Source: Gelatoporia subvermispora B (Eukaryota; Basidiomycota; Agaricomycetes; Polyporales; Gelatoporiaceae). From it: a stretch of 55,948 nucleotides of DNA. The stretch lies in contig KB445794.1 in the NCBI GenBank assembly GCA_000320605.2, positions 1,066,610 to 1,122,557 of the forward strand, written 5' to 3'. Positions 11,701 through 24,867 of this stretch are shown piece after piece (position 1 is the stretch's first letter; each line of letters opens with the position of its first letter). The translations under genes were made by a program, and so were the position numbers. The notes beneath the pieces were generated by a model. That model had not been told where the DNA came from. It saw only the letters and a program-made list of their open reading frames with translations, and made no database searches.

Positions 11701-14258
11701 TTTGTGGAGGTACGACTCATTGTCGTGAGTGAGATCGTAAAACAGTGCATGCGGTGCTGAGCCATTGTGTGGGATAACTAAACAATCGCGTGTCGGGCCT
11801 TTCCCAGTTGGCGGGGGCAGTTCCTCCTTGACAGTCACACACGCCGTATCCAGGGAGCCTATTCGACACGCGATATTGAGCGATGGTGAGCTGACGTCAA
11901 CTGACGGTACTTACCAATTGGCTTTCCTAGCCCATGGCGGTAGCACAATCTCGACAACTCCTTCGGGTCCCACGCGTTCCCAGCCTCGCGAATGAGACTG
12001 TTCAGGCCGAGCCTACTCACAAAGTAGGTGTCCGTTTCCTCGCTACCTGTGAACAGCTCAGCGTTCACGTAAAGATTAGGGTTCGCAGCCCTTGCAGCAT
12101 CGAGGAGGATGACCCCGACGTGCAATGGAGTGGAATGACAGTTGTCAATGCGGAAGCCGTCGAAAGTACGTGCCAGCCCTACGACATACTCCGTCATGTA
12201 CTCCCATAGCCATGGGTTGTCTTGTGGGCCGTCACCGTAACGCAATTTCACGCAGTCTCCCCAAGGAATGACCTCACGGCGTAGGTACGCTTTCGACGGA
12301 GGCATCGCAAAGTTGACCAATGGATCAGCGTTCCATATCCAGCCGTTGTTTGCAAGGGAGAATTTTGCTGCATCCTCATCGGCCTTGCCCGTGACACGGG
12401 TGAAATATGACTCCACGAGAGGTAACCTGAGCCATCGTCAGACAAGACAGCGAGTGAATAGAATCTGTCCTACTCCTTCGTGATCGGTCCTAATTTTGGG
12501 CCATGGTCGTCCAGGCGAGTGTATTTGAGACGATCCTTAATACCAGTCAGAGCAGCCTTGATATCGTCTTCCCACTCCTCGTACAGCGGGACGTTGAGGA
12601 CATCCACAACGCGGACCCAGGCGTCAGCGAGCGCACCCGGCTCATCTCCAAGGTCAACGAAGGCAGCCTTGACGAATCCTGCAGCAATGGCTCCACTGAC
12701 ACGGGTTCCTTTCCTTTTCTCAAACTTGCGGAAGCCTTCGATGTGATCCGTTGACCTGAATATCCCAGCAAGTTCCGGAACTGTCTTGTGAGCGATATCC
12801 GTCCCTTTCCATGGTGTGATGACACCCGTTTCTACGGCCTTCTTGACGGATTCGCGCTCGCGCTCGACATCCAGGATGTAGTATTCCCATAGGTTCAGTT
12901 CATTGACGGATCCTTGGAACAAATTGATGAGTATTTCAAGATCTGCGTACGACGAGACGCTGGTGGGTAGGCCTCTCGATTGCAGTTCGGCAGAGAACCG
13001 AATCATAGCATCGTCGAGTTCCAATGCAGGGGCGAGATGGGGGGTATTTGCAGGACTGAAGCCTGCAACGAATTTTTAGCTTATTCGGGGATAAACGAGA
13101 TGCACATGTCTCACGCACCAGCTTCGGGATGGTCAATGAGCCATGGGCTGTCATTTGCGGTGTGATTCAGAACGACATCAGTCAGGCTCAAGAGACCGTA
13201 TTCCTCCCTGGCAATGCGGAGCATTTCTCCAAGTTTCGACTTGCCGCCGTCGGAACCAAGGTCATCCTTTCCGCCAGGGAACATAGACGAATCATAGACG
13301 AGCTGCTTGCGGATTGAGTACGGGCTGTCGCTCTCTCCCCTCTCCTGCAGCGGCGTCCAGTGAATCATGTTGTAGCCCCGAGCACTGGCCTCAGCCAGGT
13401 GGTCGCGCCAAGCTGTCGTCGGACCCATCCATTTCGAGACCAGAGTAAGGATAGAGAGACCATCAAGCGGGAGATTGACGTAGTCGTCTCCGACCTTGCC
13501 ACCGGTCTCGAGGGCCTTCCCGTCTTTGGAGAGAATGGGTGCACGCGCCTTGACGCGAAGGATAGGGTCGATGTTGAAGTATCCCTCACGACCCTTAACG
13601 CGTGTACCAGGCTCATCGCCGTCATACTCTACCCAGTATACGAACGCACCCGCATGAGAGATGGGCAGATCGATCTGGACGGGCTTTGAGAAGTTGGTAG
13701 GCAACCTAGGCTTTCATGAACAGACGATACTGCGTTGTAGAGGCTAGACGCACTTTCGTTCTGAGAATCTATCCCGAGCAAATACGCCTCCATCAAGGGG
13801 GAAGTTCGTCTTGAATACGCCGTTCTTCGATGCTGGGGTTCCGGCTTCAAGGTATACTCGCAGGATGTACGGCCTGTATGCGGGCGGCAGGCGCATATAC
13901 TATGGCTCTATGTGAGCATTCGGGTCAAGACAGCGTAATGAATGCATATATGCTTTTCATGCAGCCAATGGTGCTTGAAATGCCTGGCACATGCACTGAT
14001 CCAACTTAAAGAATGGTACTCAACAGCTCTGTCCTTGTTGGGGCCACCATCCGGGTCCAGCTGGAGGAGATATACGTGGATCGGTTCATCTCCCTCTTTG
14101 AAAGCAGACTCGAAGAACTCAATGCCTTCGTCAGCGGGTGTCTTGGGTGTCTTGGGTGTCTTGGGCGAGGTGTCCCAACCATTCGACCCGTCCCCCGCTA
14201 CGCGTTCCGGGATCTTTACCGAATGCAGGGCGGACTTGACCTTCTTCGCTTTCGCCAT
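8719..14258 (-). CDS. GDB1: Glycogen debranching enzyme (4-alpha-glucanotransferase / amylo-1,6-glucosidase)
   Basis: This bifunctional cytosolic enzyme of glycogen breakdown first moves a maltotriosyl stub to another chain, then hydrolyses the remaining alpha-1,6 glucose. N-terminal: a sugar-binding region (IHVYLLQLDPDGGPNKD; FSKPVQIDLPISHAGAFVYWVEYDG) and the GH13-type transferase half (ARGYNMIHWTPLQERG; YGLLSLTDVVLNHTANDSPW; FDGFRIDNCHSTPLHVG). C-terminal: the glucosidase half (FATGWARCWGRDVFISLRG; MDKMGESQRAGTKGLPGTPR; EWPLGYFLRAYLYF; NTQAWSASTLLDFL), with a stop at 8719. There are many short introns; the last is 8920-8976. The ATG at 14256-14258 is chosen; the open frame continues upstream only through TTG. 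A TATAAAG lies 63 bp before it. The length of the locus fits the usual ~1500-residue protein. Confidence 0.93.
14134..14163 (-). repeat. Three 9-bp tandem repeats coding Thr-Pro-Lys in GDB1
   Basis: The plus strand reads (GGGTGTCTT)3, giving PKTPKTPKTP near residue 32 of the debranching enzyme. The tract lies in its variable N-terminal extension, outside the catalytic domains. Confidence 0.8.
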
Positions 14259-14320
14259 CGCGCGCAAGGGGTAAGAGGGGACAGATGGGAGATTGAGGAC
14301 AGCGACCTGGCCGATGGGGC

Positions 14321-14327
14321 CTTTATA
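14321..14327 (-). promoter_or_regulatory. TATA box of GDB1
   Basis: On the minus strand TATAAAG sits 63 bp upstream of the GDB1 start codon, a plausible core-promoter distance for a filamentous fungus. It is a motif match only. Confidence 0.4.
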
Positions 14328-14771
14328 GACCGCGGATATGAACGCACGCGTCCAGCTTGCATCTCGTACGTAGCGAGCCCAGCTTGGCCAATCACTGCGC
14401 GTCTGCCCCAGACTCCAGCTTCAGTGACGTCACAATCTCTCTTCACATCTATAGTTGCATTCTCTGATCAGGCTCTGGCCCATTTCCATCGCTGTCAAGC
14501 GACTACATGTATGTAGTATGGACTGAATAATCGAAATAGTGCAAGAGACTCCCGGCCGTGTATGTAGCGATACAGTAGAGTACATTGAGACAATATGAGG
14601 GTATCACAAAATGAGGTATGTGGGTCAGAACGAAAGCGAGAAAGCACGTAAAGGAAATAGGGTCCGTCAGTCGCCGTCAATTACCCAAGTGGGGCCATCC
14701 ACCACCGGGTGCGATCAAGCCTACAGGCCGGTCTCAAAGCGGGACAGTCGAAATGTGAGATACCGAGTCGG
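14328..14771. other. Intergenic region between GDB1 5' end and SGF73 3' end
   Basis: It contains the upstream promoter of GDB1 and the 3' UTR of SGF73, both on the minus strand. No open frame with family support, repeat or RNA gene is seen. Confidence 0.45.
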
Positions 14772-15948
14772 TTAGGCCAAGCGAGCAACGCCGGGGGTTG
14801 TGGACGTGCGCGAAGGCATCAAGGCTTGCGCGAGAAGGTCTCTGCAATTTCGCAGCCGTTCGCGGCGAGCGACGAACCACGAGCCAGAGTCGGCAGGGAC
14901 AGCAAGGGGCACGGCGATCACAGCGCGCTCCTGCGCTATCCGAACTGCCCGGATGAGAGAGTCCACCTCTGCCTCCGAGTCGAGATCATCCAAATTCTCC
15001 TCTGCATCCTCCCCGTTCGCGGCGCTTGCTGCAGCTAAAACTGCGGCTGCTGTTGTTGCCCCGCCCGCCTTCTTCCCCTTCTTGGGACCCGTCTGTCCCG
15101 TAGCCGCACTCGCACCTTTCTTCGTGGGATCACCCGTCGTTGCAGCAGCCTCCGCCATCTGGCGCTTCTTCTCCGCCTTCTCCTTCTCCTTCTGCTCCTT
15201 CTTCTCCTGTTTGGTTGGTCTCTTGACGGGTTCCACCCAGTTCGGATTGTTGAGTCTGTTCCATTCAAGGAGCAGTTCGTCATATGGTTTCGAACGCCCC
15301 TGGACGGCGCGCTTCGCGCCCATCGAATGTGACTTGCAGGTGAGCGACCGCGAGCATGGAAGGTTCTTGTCGTTGATAACTCCACACTGCTTGTCGTAGT
15401 CGACGGGTCCCTTGAAGCGGCCCTTGGTCACCTTGGTGGCCGGTTTCTTCTTCTTGGGCTGAGAGGGATCATCGGGCTCGTCATCCTCTGCCTTGCGTTT
15501 CTTTCCCTTCTTGGTCGAGTCTTCAGTGGAACCACACGTCTCAGCCACGGTATAATACAGCAAGCTCAAGGAACGCACCTGCGTCTGCTTCACCGACCTT
15601 GCCTTTCGTACCCTTCTTCCCTCCGGTCCTTATCTTAGCACAGTTATCTGCAGACGGGTTGTGTCTGTGAGCGGAACAAGATAGCCGAGTCCCGAGTGGC
15701 GAACCTGCATGCTCAAGTATCGCACTGCGCAGCACGGTCTTTCCACAGTCCTTACACTTGACGAGACCTATCTCCGACAGCTCCAACGGCGACGAACCGA
15801 ACATCTTCATATCGCGTGCAGACAGCCACGACGTTGGCGGCGACGACGCAATACCAGCGCTCTTGGATGGGGACGGGGATGCAGAGGCATTGTCCCAAGA
15901 GAACGGAGACGCAGGAGGCGATTGACTGGGCTTAAGTTTGAGTGTCAT
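14772..15948 (-). CDS. SGF73: SAGA complex subunit Sgf73 (SCA7/ataxin-7 domain)
   Basis: Sgf73 anchors the Ubp8 H2B-deubiquitinase module to SAGA in the nucleus. An N-terminal zinc-finger-like segment ([21 protein letters not shown]) corresponds to the part that inserts into the DUB module. A Lys-rich linker precedes the SCA7 zinc domain ([21 protein letters not shown], then a basic [10 protein letters not shown] segment), in which Cys and His ligands are visible. The tail is rich in K/E and Ala. One intron of about 48 nt (near 15533-15580) is needed to join GKVGEADA to ETCGSTED. I use the ATG at 15946-15948 ([12 protein letters not shown]). The same frame is open to an ATG at 16113, which would add 55 residues of low-complexity sequence. 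It is divergent from NBP35, 365 bp away. Confidence 0.85.
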
Positions 15949-16313
15949 GGTGCCCGAGAGCAACGTGCTCGCGGTCGACCGTGTCGACGATGGTGGCGGT
16001 GGCGAACGACGCGTCGTAGCTGGGCATGACGGTGATCTGCTTAGGTCAGCAGGGGCAGCCCAGAACGGCAAGCACACGCGGGCACATGGGCCGAGATCTC
16101 CAGATCCTTGCATGGGCCAAAGAGCGCCCGGGAATGGACAACAGGGGAGATAAGATAAGATTAAAAGTCACTCCCTGACAAATCATAGTCTAGGCTAGCT
16201 CCTTCAAATCCTCCAGGACATTTCTGTGACTCAACCTTCTGCTCCGTTTCGTTCTCGTTTTCAGTGTTCTTGCTTGTATACCTGGTTGAAATCGCATATC
16301 GCAAACTCCCAAG
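15949..16313. promoter_or_regulatory. Bidirectional promoter region SGF73 / NBP35
   Basis: 365 bp lie between divergent start codons. A small out-of-frame ORF on the minus strand (ATG at 16027, 31 codons) overlaps the SGF73 start. A pyrimidine-rich stretch precedes the NBP35 ATG. No TATA box is evident. Confidence 0.45.
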
Positions 16314-17454
16314 ATGATTGCTCTGCAGCAGTCTACGCCTGCGCCGGATCCGCTATCTGTCCCATCGAATGCACCTGAGCATTGTCCGGTATGTCTCAGC
16401 CCTATTCTCTAGTTGTATGATACTGACTAACCTATTCACCACCAGGGAACCGAGTCTGAACTTGCAGGAAAGGCAGACGCCTGTGCGGGCTGCGCGAATC
16501 AAGAGATCTGTGCTTCAGGACAGTCCCGAGGACCCGACCCCGCACTCCCTCTCGTGCGCGCACGCATGGCCAGCGTGAAGCGAAAGATCCTCGTTCTATC
16601 AGGAAAGGGAGGTGTCGGAAAGTCAACATTCACGGCGCAGCTTGGATGGGCCTTCGCAGCCGATGAGCAGATACAGGTGCGCCGTTCTCCCCCATTCCAA
16701 CGGCATCCCTGACTTAGCACACGCTCAGACCGGAATCATGGACGTAGATATCTGCGGCCCTTCCATTCCCACCATTCTCGGCATAGCATCAGAACAGGTG
16801 CACGCCTCGTCCTCCGGCTGGTCTCCCGTTTACGTGCAGGACAACCTCGGCGTCATGTCCGTTGGGTTCATGCTTCCCTCCGCGCGCGACGCGGTCATGT
16901 GGCGCGGGCCGAAGAAGAACGGGCTGATCTCGCAGTTCCTCAAGGACGTCGACTGGGGTACGCTCGACTATCTCGTCGTCGACACCCCACCCGGTACATC
17001 CGACGAGCACCTCAGCATTGTGCAGTATCTCAAGGAGAGCGGCATTGACGGCGCGGTCGTAATCACGACGCCGCAGGAGGTCGCACTCCAGGATGTGCGC
17101 CGTGAGATTGACTTCTGCAGAAAAGTGGGCATCCGTGTTTTGGGACTCGTGGAGAACATGTCTGGGTTTGTCTGCCCGAACTGTAAGACGGAGTCGCAGA
17201 TCTTCAAGCCGAGCACCGGCGGCGGGCGGAAGCTTGCACAGGACATGGATGTGGAGTTCCTTGGCGCTGTTCCACTAGACCCTCGTATTGGCAAGAGTGC
17301 CGATTACGGCATCAGTTTTCTGGACGAGTACCCGGATAGTCCTGCAACAACAGCATATCTGGACATCATAGAGAGTAAGTGTTCGTACCTCTGTTACATA
17401 GCTTGAAACTGACCTACTCTGGTGGTAGAGATCAAGGAGCAGCTTGGGGATTAG
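16314..17454 (+). CDS. NBP35: Nbp35, cytosolic Fe-S cluster assembly P-loop ATPase
   Basis: With Cfd1 it forms the scaffold that builds [4Fe-4S] clusters for cytosolic and nuclear proteins. There are four exons (16314-16388, 16446-16676, 16729-17374, 17429-17454) giving 325 residues. The N-terminal cluster-binding Cys motif that separates Nbp35 from Cfd1 is present (EHCPGTE, then [12 protein letters not shown]). The deviant Walker A is [10 protein letters not shown], the switch motifs are DVDICGPS and [12 protein letters not shown], and the C-terminal bridging CX2C is FVCPNC. It ends IIEKIKEQLGD. Its 3' end converges on SLT2, with 191 bp between the stops. Confidence 0.95.
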
Positions 17455-17645
17455 GTTATAGCTCACTTGTCTACACAACATACCCGTCCACATTTCATGC
17501 CGTAGGATCCGCCACACCGCACTGTACTCTATTGTTATACATATCGCATGTCTTCTATATGTACACGTCTATTGGGTTAACTCGCATTGCTCTAGATCGG
17601 CTTGTACTCTACCAACACAGCATCGTCCATGTCCAGAGAATTCCC

Positions 17646-20347
<2,702 letters not shown>

Positions 20348-20692
20348 GGCTCCGTCGGCGAGCGTATGTGCACTTCCGTAATGGCGGCAAGTGAACTGGA
20401 AGGCTGCGGAGGGATGTTGATGTTGAGATAGTTGGGAACTAATGAACCGAGGCTGGCCATTTTATGGACGGCGGACGCTTCGTCAAGTAGCACACCTAAT
20501 CGGGCTTCCGAGATAAGATCTCGCTTAGCCAGAGCAGCACTTTATCGTAAACCTCCGTCGCCGCGCCACCCTCGCTTCCCTCCGTGATACCTCTAACTCT
20601 TGAGTACTTCGCTCTTTGTTCTCCTCTTGCTTGTACAACCATCTTGACATGGCTATCTTCAGCGACGCACACTCCCGCGCCGTGGCTGCGAC
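20348..20692. promoter_or_regulatory. Bidirectional promoter region SLT2 / holo-ACP synthase
   Basis: 345 bp separate the divergent start codons, including the upstream ORF ATG at 20460 on the minus strand. No TATA box or recognisable activator site stands out. Confidence 0.4.
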
Positions 20693-21173
20693 ATGGGCAT
20701 CCTGGGCATCGGCGTAGACGTCATCCACGTCCCGCGCATCGTCTCGCTCGTCAAGCGGCGCACGGCGGGTCGTCTGGCTGCGCGTATCCTCAGCGACGAG
20801 GAGCTCGCGTTATATGAAGACATTCCCTCAACCGATGGCGCGCGACGGACACGTTTCCTCGCAGTCCGGTGCGTCGCGACTCCTGCGCTGTCTGGCCTGT
20901 GCCTGACGCGTCGCATTCAGCTGGAGCGTCAAAGAGGCCGCCTATAAAGGACTCTACCCGCATGTGCAGCCTACCTGGAAGGAGCTAACCTTACGCGGCA
21001 TGAAAGGAGGCCCAAGCGGTCAGAAGCCACTCCTTGTCTACCATCCGTTTTGGCCCGGCACGGGCAGCAGCCTGGTCGGCCGACTCCATGCGTCTGTGAG
21101 CCACGACGGAGAATACGTATTCACAACTGTTCTGGTGGAAGATGCACTGGCGCCGGACCAATCGCACTCATGA
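20693..21173 (+). CDS. Holo-[acyl-carrier-protein] synthase (AcpS-type phosphopantetheinyl transferase)
   Basis: It transfers 4'-phosphopantetheine from CoA to a serine of an acyl carrier protein, most likely the mitochondrial ACP (Ppt2-type role). Two exons (20693-20868 and 20921-21173) give 142 residues, the size of stand-alone AcpS. The two family signatures are clear: GIGVDVIHVPRI with the metal-binding Asp at the N terminus, and W-S-V-KEAAYKGLY created exactly across the 52-nt intron, with the Glu and Lys of the active site. HASVSHDGEYVFTTV matches the final beta strand. No obvious mitochondrial presequence precedes MGILGIGVDV, so targeting is unresolved. It is convergent with the release factor gene. 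Confidence 0.88.
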
Positions 21174-21510
21174 GGACACTATCGGCTATTCATCTGACTT
21201 TGAGGAAACTCTCTTCACACGATCTGTACCGGCTGTTAGCCTCGATGACGCCTAGATGATTCGACCATTGTTGCATCCCATGCAACTGCATGCCGGGCTT
21301 TGGACTACTTGACTTCCGCGATCCGGAGCCTCCTTCATGCACATCGTAGATATTCCCAATGATATTGAGTACTTGGGGACCTGTGTAGAGAAGTCTTCCC
21401 ACCCTGATCATCGATGGAGCATGATATGACTCAGGCTGTCACCGACAACCTACTCTGAAGCCTATCCATTGGCATCACCCCCATGGACGGAGTGCACCGG
21501 TCAAGAAATT
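21174..21510. other. Convergent intergenic region
   Basis: 3' UTRs of the ACP synthase and the release factor gene. I see no other feature. Confidence 0.4.
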
Positions 21511-23106
21511 TTACAGCTTCTTTTTGTACTTGCGCAGGCTCGCCTCCATGAATCTGCATCGTGTATTAGCGACATACTATGTCAGATTCCGCTACTATTC
21601 ACCCTGTGATCTCTCCGTCTAGTGCACGTTGCACGGCTCCAGAGCCTGCTTCGTATCCCGTCCGCGTGTCTTTAATAAGCTGGTATGGTTGCAGTGTGTA
21701 TGAGCGGATCTGAGATCCCCAGGCATTCTCCGGCAGCGCGTTGTGCAGATCGGCTTTTGCCTGTTGTCTGCGAGAAGCAATTAAGATGGGGAATCAAGAC
21801 ACCTCACCAAAGCACCCACCTTTTCTGCAGCTCAAGTTCAAAGAGTTTAGACTTCAAGACTGAGAGTGCAAGCATTCGATTCCGATGCTGACTACGCTCT
21901 TGTTGACACTGGAAATGAGAATATCTATCACATAATTACACTCGGTACCTTGCTGAGTGTCAACCTACGGCAACAATAATTCCTGACGGAACGTGGACGA
22001 TGCGAACAGCACTCTCTGTCTTGTTCACGTGCTGCCCACCTGCGCCCTGACTGCGCATTGTGGTGATACGCAAGTCCGCGGGGTTGATCTCGATGTCTAC
22101 ATTGGAGTCCTCATCGAGACATGGCGAGACACGGACGCTTGCAAAGGATGTATGTCGTGCGTTGGACTTATCGAAGGGCGATAGGCGGACCAGCCTGTGC
22201 ACTCCGGTTTCGTATTGCGCGTAACCGTACGCATACGGGCCCTCGATGAGCATGGTAGTGGACTTGATGCCTGCCGCGTCCCCCGGCGTCTCATCGATTA
22301 TCTGGACTACAGGGTAATGAACGTGACTGTGCATGGAGAAATGAGCTGAAACGTTCAGATATCATACCGGTGTAATCGCGGGAGTGCGCCCACTTCGTAT
22401 ACATGCGAGCCAACATGGATGCCCAATCGCAAGCTTCCGTCCCCCCTGATCCTGCGTGAATCTCGATGTATGCTGACTTTGCGTCTACTGGCTCGGAAAG
22501 CCACAAGGATATGAGGTATCGGTCGGTGGTGGTTTGTAGCTCTTCTAGCTCTGGTGCGATCTCGTCTAACATTTGTTCATCTTCGGTTTCCTCAGCCAGT
22601 GCTACAGCATCATGTTCAATGGTAGAGGCGGAGAAGCTGACAATGTGGCATACATGCCAAGTCCTGCAGGGCATCATGGGATGTGTGGATTCGCTGATAC
22701 GTTTCCATTTGCTTCTCTAGTTGCGCGACGCGAGTTTGGGTCTTGAGCGCAGTCGCTGTATCATGCACCCATGTCGTGTCGTCCTGTGCAGCGTAAGTAA
22801 GACCGATGCAACAGCGTTAGCACAGCTGCATACCTTCAAGACGTCCTGTAGCTTCTGCAGCTCTGCCTGGACACCCGCCCAATCAGCGTGTTCATTGATG
22901 TCCTTCAACAGCTCAGAGACGTCTTGAAGACCATTCCGAATTGCTGTCAACCGCTCACGCGCTTGTACCGCAGCAGCCTTGGGCGTCGCTGCAGCATATT
23001 GACGAGTCCTCAGACGAGAGTACAATAGACTCGCGTATGTAAACTTGGAGGCCTGACAGGAGAGAGACCGGTAGTTTGACCGCGCTACTAGCGCATTGCG
23101 TAACAT
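21511..23106 (-). CDS. Organellar peptide chain release factor, RF2 (PrfB) type
   Basis: It terminates translation by recognising a stop codon and triggering peptidyl-tRNA hydrolysis, here probably in mitochondria. The N terminus is Arg/Ser/Tyr-rich without acidic residues ([20 protein letters not shown]...), like a mitochondrial presequence. A coiled-coil domain 1 follows, then [15 protein letters not shown]. The decoding loop is [19 protein letters not shown], in which Ser-Pro-Phe (22173-22181) is the RF2 tripeptide that in bacteria reads UGA and UAA; RF1 has a PxT motif there. The catalytic GGQ is in [18 protein letters not shown] (22032-22040). [24 protein letters not shown] is the RF2-like C-terminal region. 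The protein ends [11 protein letters not shown]. There are about seven exons. No programmed-frameshift site of the bacterial prfB kind is seen. Confidence 0.88.
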
Positions 23107-23806
23107 CTGCTACTATCTTCGTTAGCGCCTACAGTAGTCTATGCAGTGCATCTCAGGTTCTATCATAGCGTGATTGTGAGCTGTCGACAGCGACCGGAAG
23201 GCAGTCGTGATACACACGATAGAGATTCGTGAAGCGAGTGGCACAGAAGCAAACATCGGGATTCGGGATCGACTTTCTATGGGCGCTCTTCTTTGAACGA
23301 GAGCCACGTGCTTAGCACGTGTGGAGCGAGCGGCGATGTCTTGAGGGACGGTGCTCCTCTGGTGCTAGCTTGTAAGCCCGAGACCAGCCATATGGAGGCA
23401 TCGCATGTTTAGCTTCGTGTCTCAGGACGACTGATCATCATGTTTCCACACTAGATGCGTTGGAAACATCATGCGATTCAGCTCGCAGCTCGTGACGAAA
23501 CTCCGAAAGTTCGTAGCCGTCGAAGTCCGGAATCGCATCAATATCACATTTCCAGTTCCTCCTGGTTCCCGGTAATCGGTGTTTCATGTTCCATTCGTCA
23601 CTAATTCGCGCCGGCGACTAGCGTTACACATACTGCTCCGATATAAAAGCGTCTTATTGTACTGCAGTGCTCTGTCCCTGTTACGCTCTTCTCCGGGGTA
23701 TACGGAAGACGTGGTCTGCAGGACGGAACACAAAGTACCCATTGCTAGTTCAAATTTCAGCTCTCATATCGACTCTATCTATCGAAGATACTTTCCATTC
23801 CCCGAC
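23107..23806. promoter_or_regulatory. Divergent promoter region, release factor / iminopeptidase
   Basis: 700 bp lie between the divergent ATGs. A TATAAAAG at 23642-23649 precedes the plus-strand gene by about 160 bp, implying a leader of roughly 100-130 nt. The plus frame is open from 23579 into the coding region but holds no ATG until 23807. Confidence 0.4.
23642..23649 (+). promoter_or_regulatory. TATA box of the iminopeptidase-like gene
   Basis: TATAAAAG lies about 158 bp upstream of the start codon in the divergent region. Motif match only. Confidence 0.4.
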
Positions 23807-24753
23807 ATGTCCGATTTACTCCTGGCCCCAACAGTGACAGAGGGTACTATTCCATTTGTGTACGGGGATGAAATACTTCAAACGTACTACAAGACCTTCG
23901 GTGACTTGGCGAACCGCACGCGAACACCCCTAGTCTGTCTCCATGGTGGACCCGGTCTTTCTCATGACTATCTCATCCCTCTACAAGATCTCGCGCGCAA
24001 AGGCGTCCCTGTTATATTATATGACCAGATCGGCAATGCTCGCTCCACACACCTCCAGCACAAATCGCCCGAGTTCTGGACAATAGATCTATTCATCGAC
24101 GAGCTGATAAACCTGCTCAACCATTTCGGCATCGGCGACTCATTCGACCTCATAGGACATTCGTGGGGCGGCACCCTTGCCATCGAGTTCGAGTTGCGCC
24201 GTCAGCCGATGGGACTCAAGCACATCATCTTGACGGACTCGCTCGCGTCTGTCGCCTTGTGGGGGCGGTCCAACATGCAGCTTCTACAGTCGTTTCCGCC
24301 CGAAGTGCAGTCCGGCATAATGGGGGGTATGAGTGACCCCGAAAAGTACGAGGTAGCGCTGAAGGTCTTCCATGCAAAGCATGGATGCACCGTCAAGCCT
24401 CTGCCTGCAGAAATCAAGTACTCGCTCGATCGGGTCTTTGGGTCGGATGGCGACCCAACGGTCGCTCATGCGCCGTAAGCATGGCGAAAGAGTATTACGA
24501 ACCACGTCAAGCTTACTGCCTGCGTGCTAGAATCTTGAAAGACTGGTCGGCAACCGATCGCCTCCATTTGGTGCGCGTGCCCACCTTCGTAATCAACGGA
24601 CGCGACGATATCTCTCAAGACTTCGTCGTCGCCCCGTTTTTCGAGAAGATTCAGAAGGTGAAGTGGGTCACATTTGAGCGGTCAAGTCATATGCCGTTCT
24701 GGGAAGAGAGAGAACGGTTTATGCAACTCGTGGGCGACTTCTTGGCTCTTTGA
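23807..24753 (+). CDS. Proline-iminopeptidase-like alpha/beta hydrolase (peptidase S33)
   Basis: It probably cleaves an N-terminal amino acid or amide, being close to the proline iminopeptidase / L-amino-acid amidase group; cytosolic, no signal peptide. Visible parts are the oxyanion motif LHGGPGLSHDY, DQIGNARS, the nucleophile elbow GHSWGG, the acid in FVINGRDDISQDF and the catalytic His in FERSSHMPFWEERERF. The second half is in another frame. Joining the two requires removing 24475-24530 (GTAAGC...GCTAG, 56 nt), giving 296 residues and the junction DPTVAHAP-ILKDWS. As I recall the family, about a dozen residues (an MNGPSEF-like loop) usually stand here, so this is either an intron plus a shortened loop or a frameshift. 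Stops converge with the monooxygenase. Confidence 0.8.
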
Positions 24754-24867
24754 TCCAACTACAAAATGATACAGTATGTTCTCAAGTCATTGTAAATCCA
24801 CTATGCTGAATAGCAATGCAAACTCTAGCATATAAAGACAGATGCGGGGATTCCGATGAACACCAAA

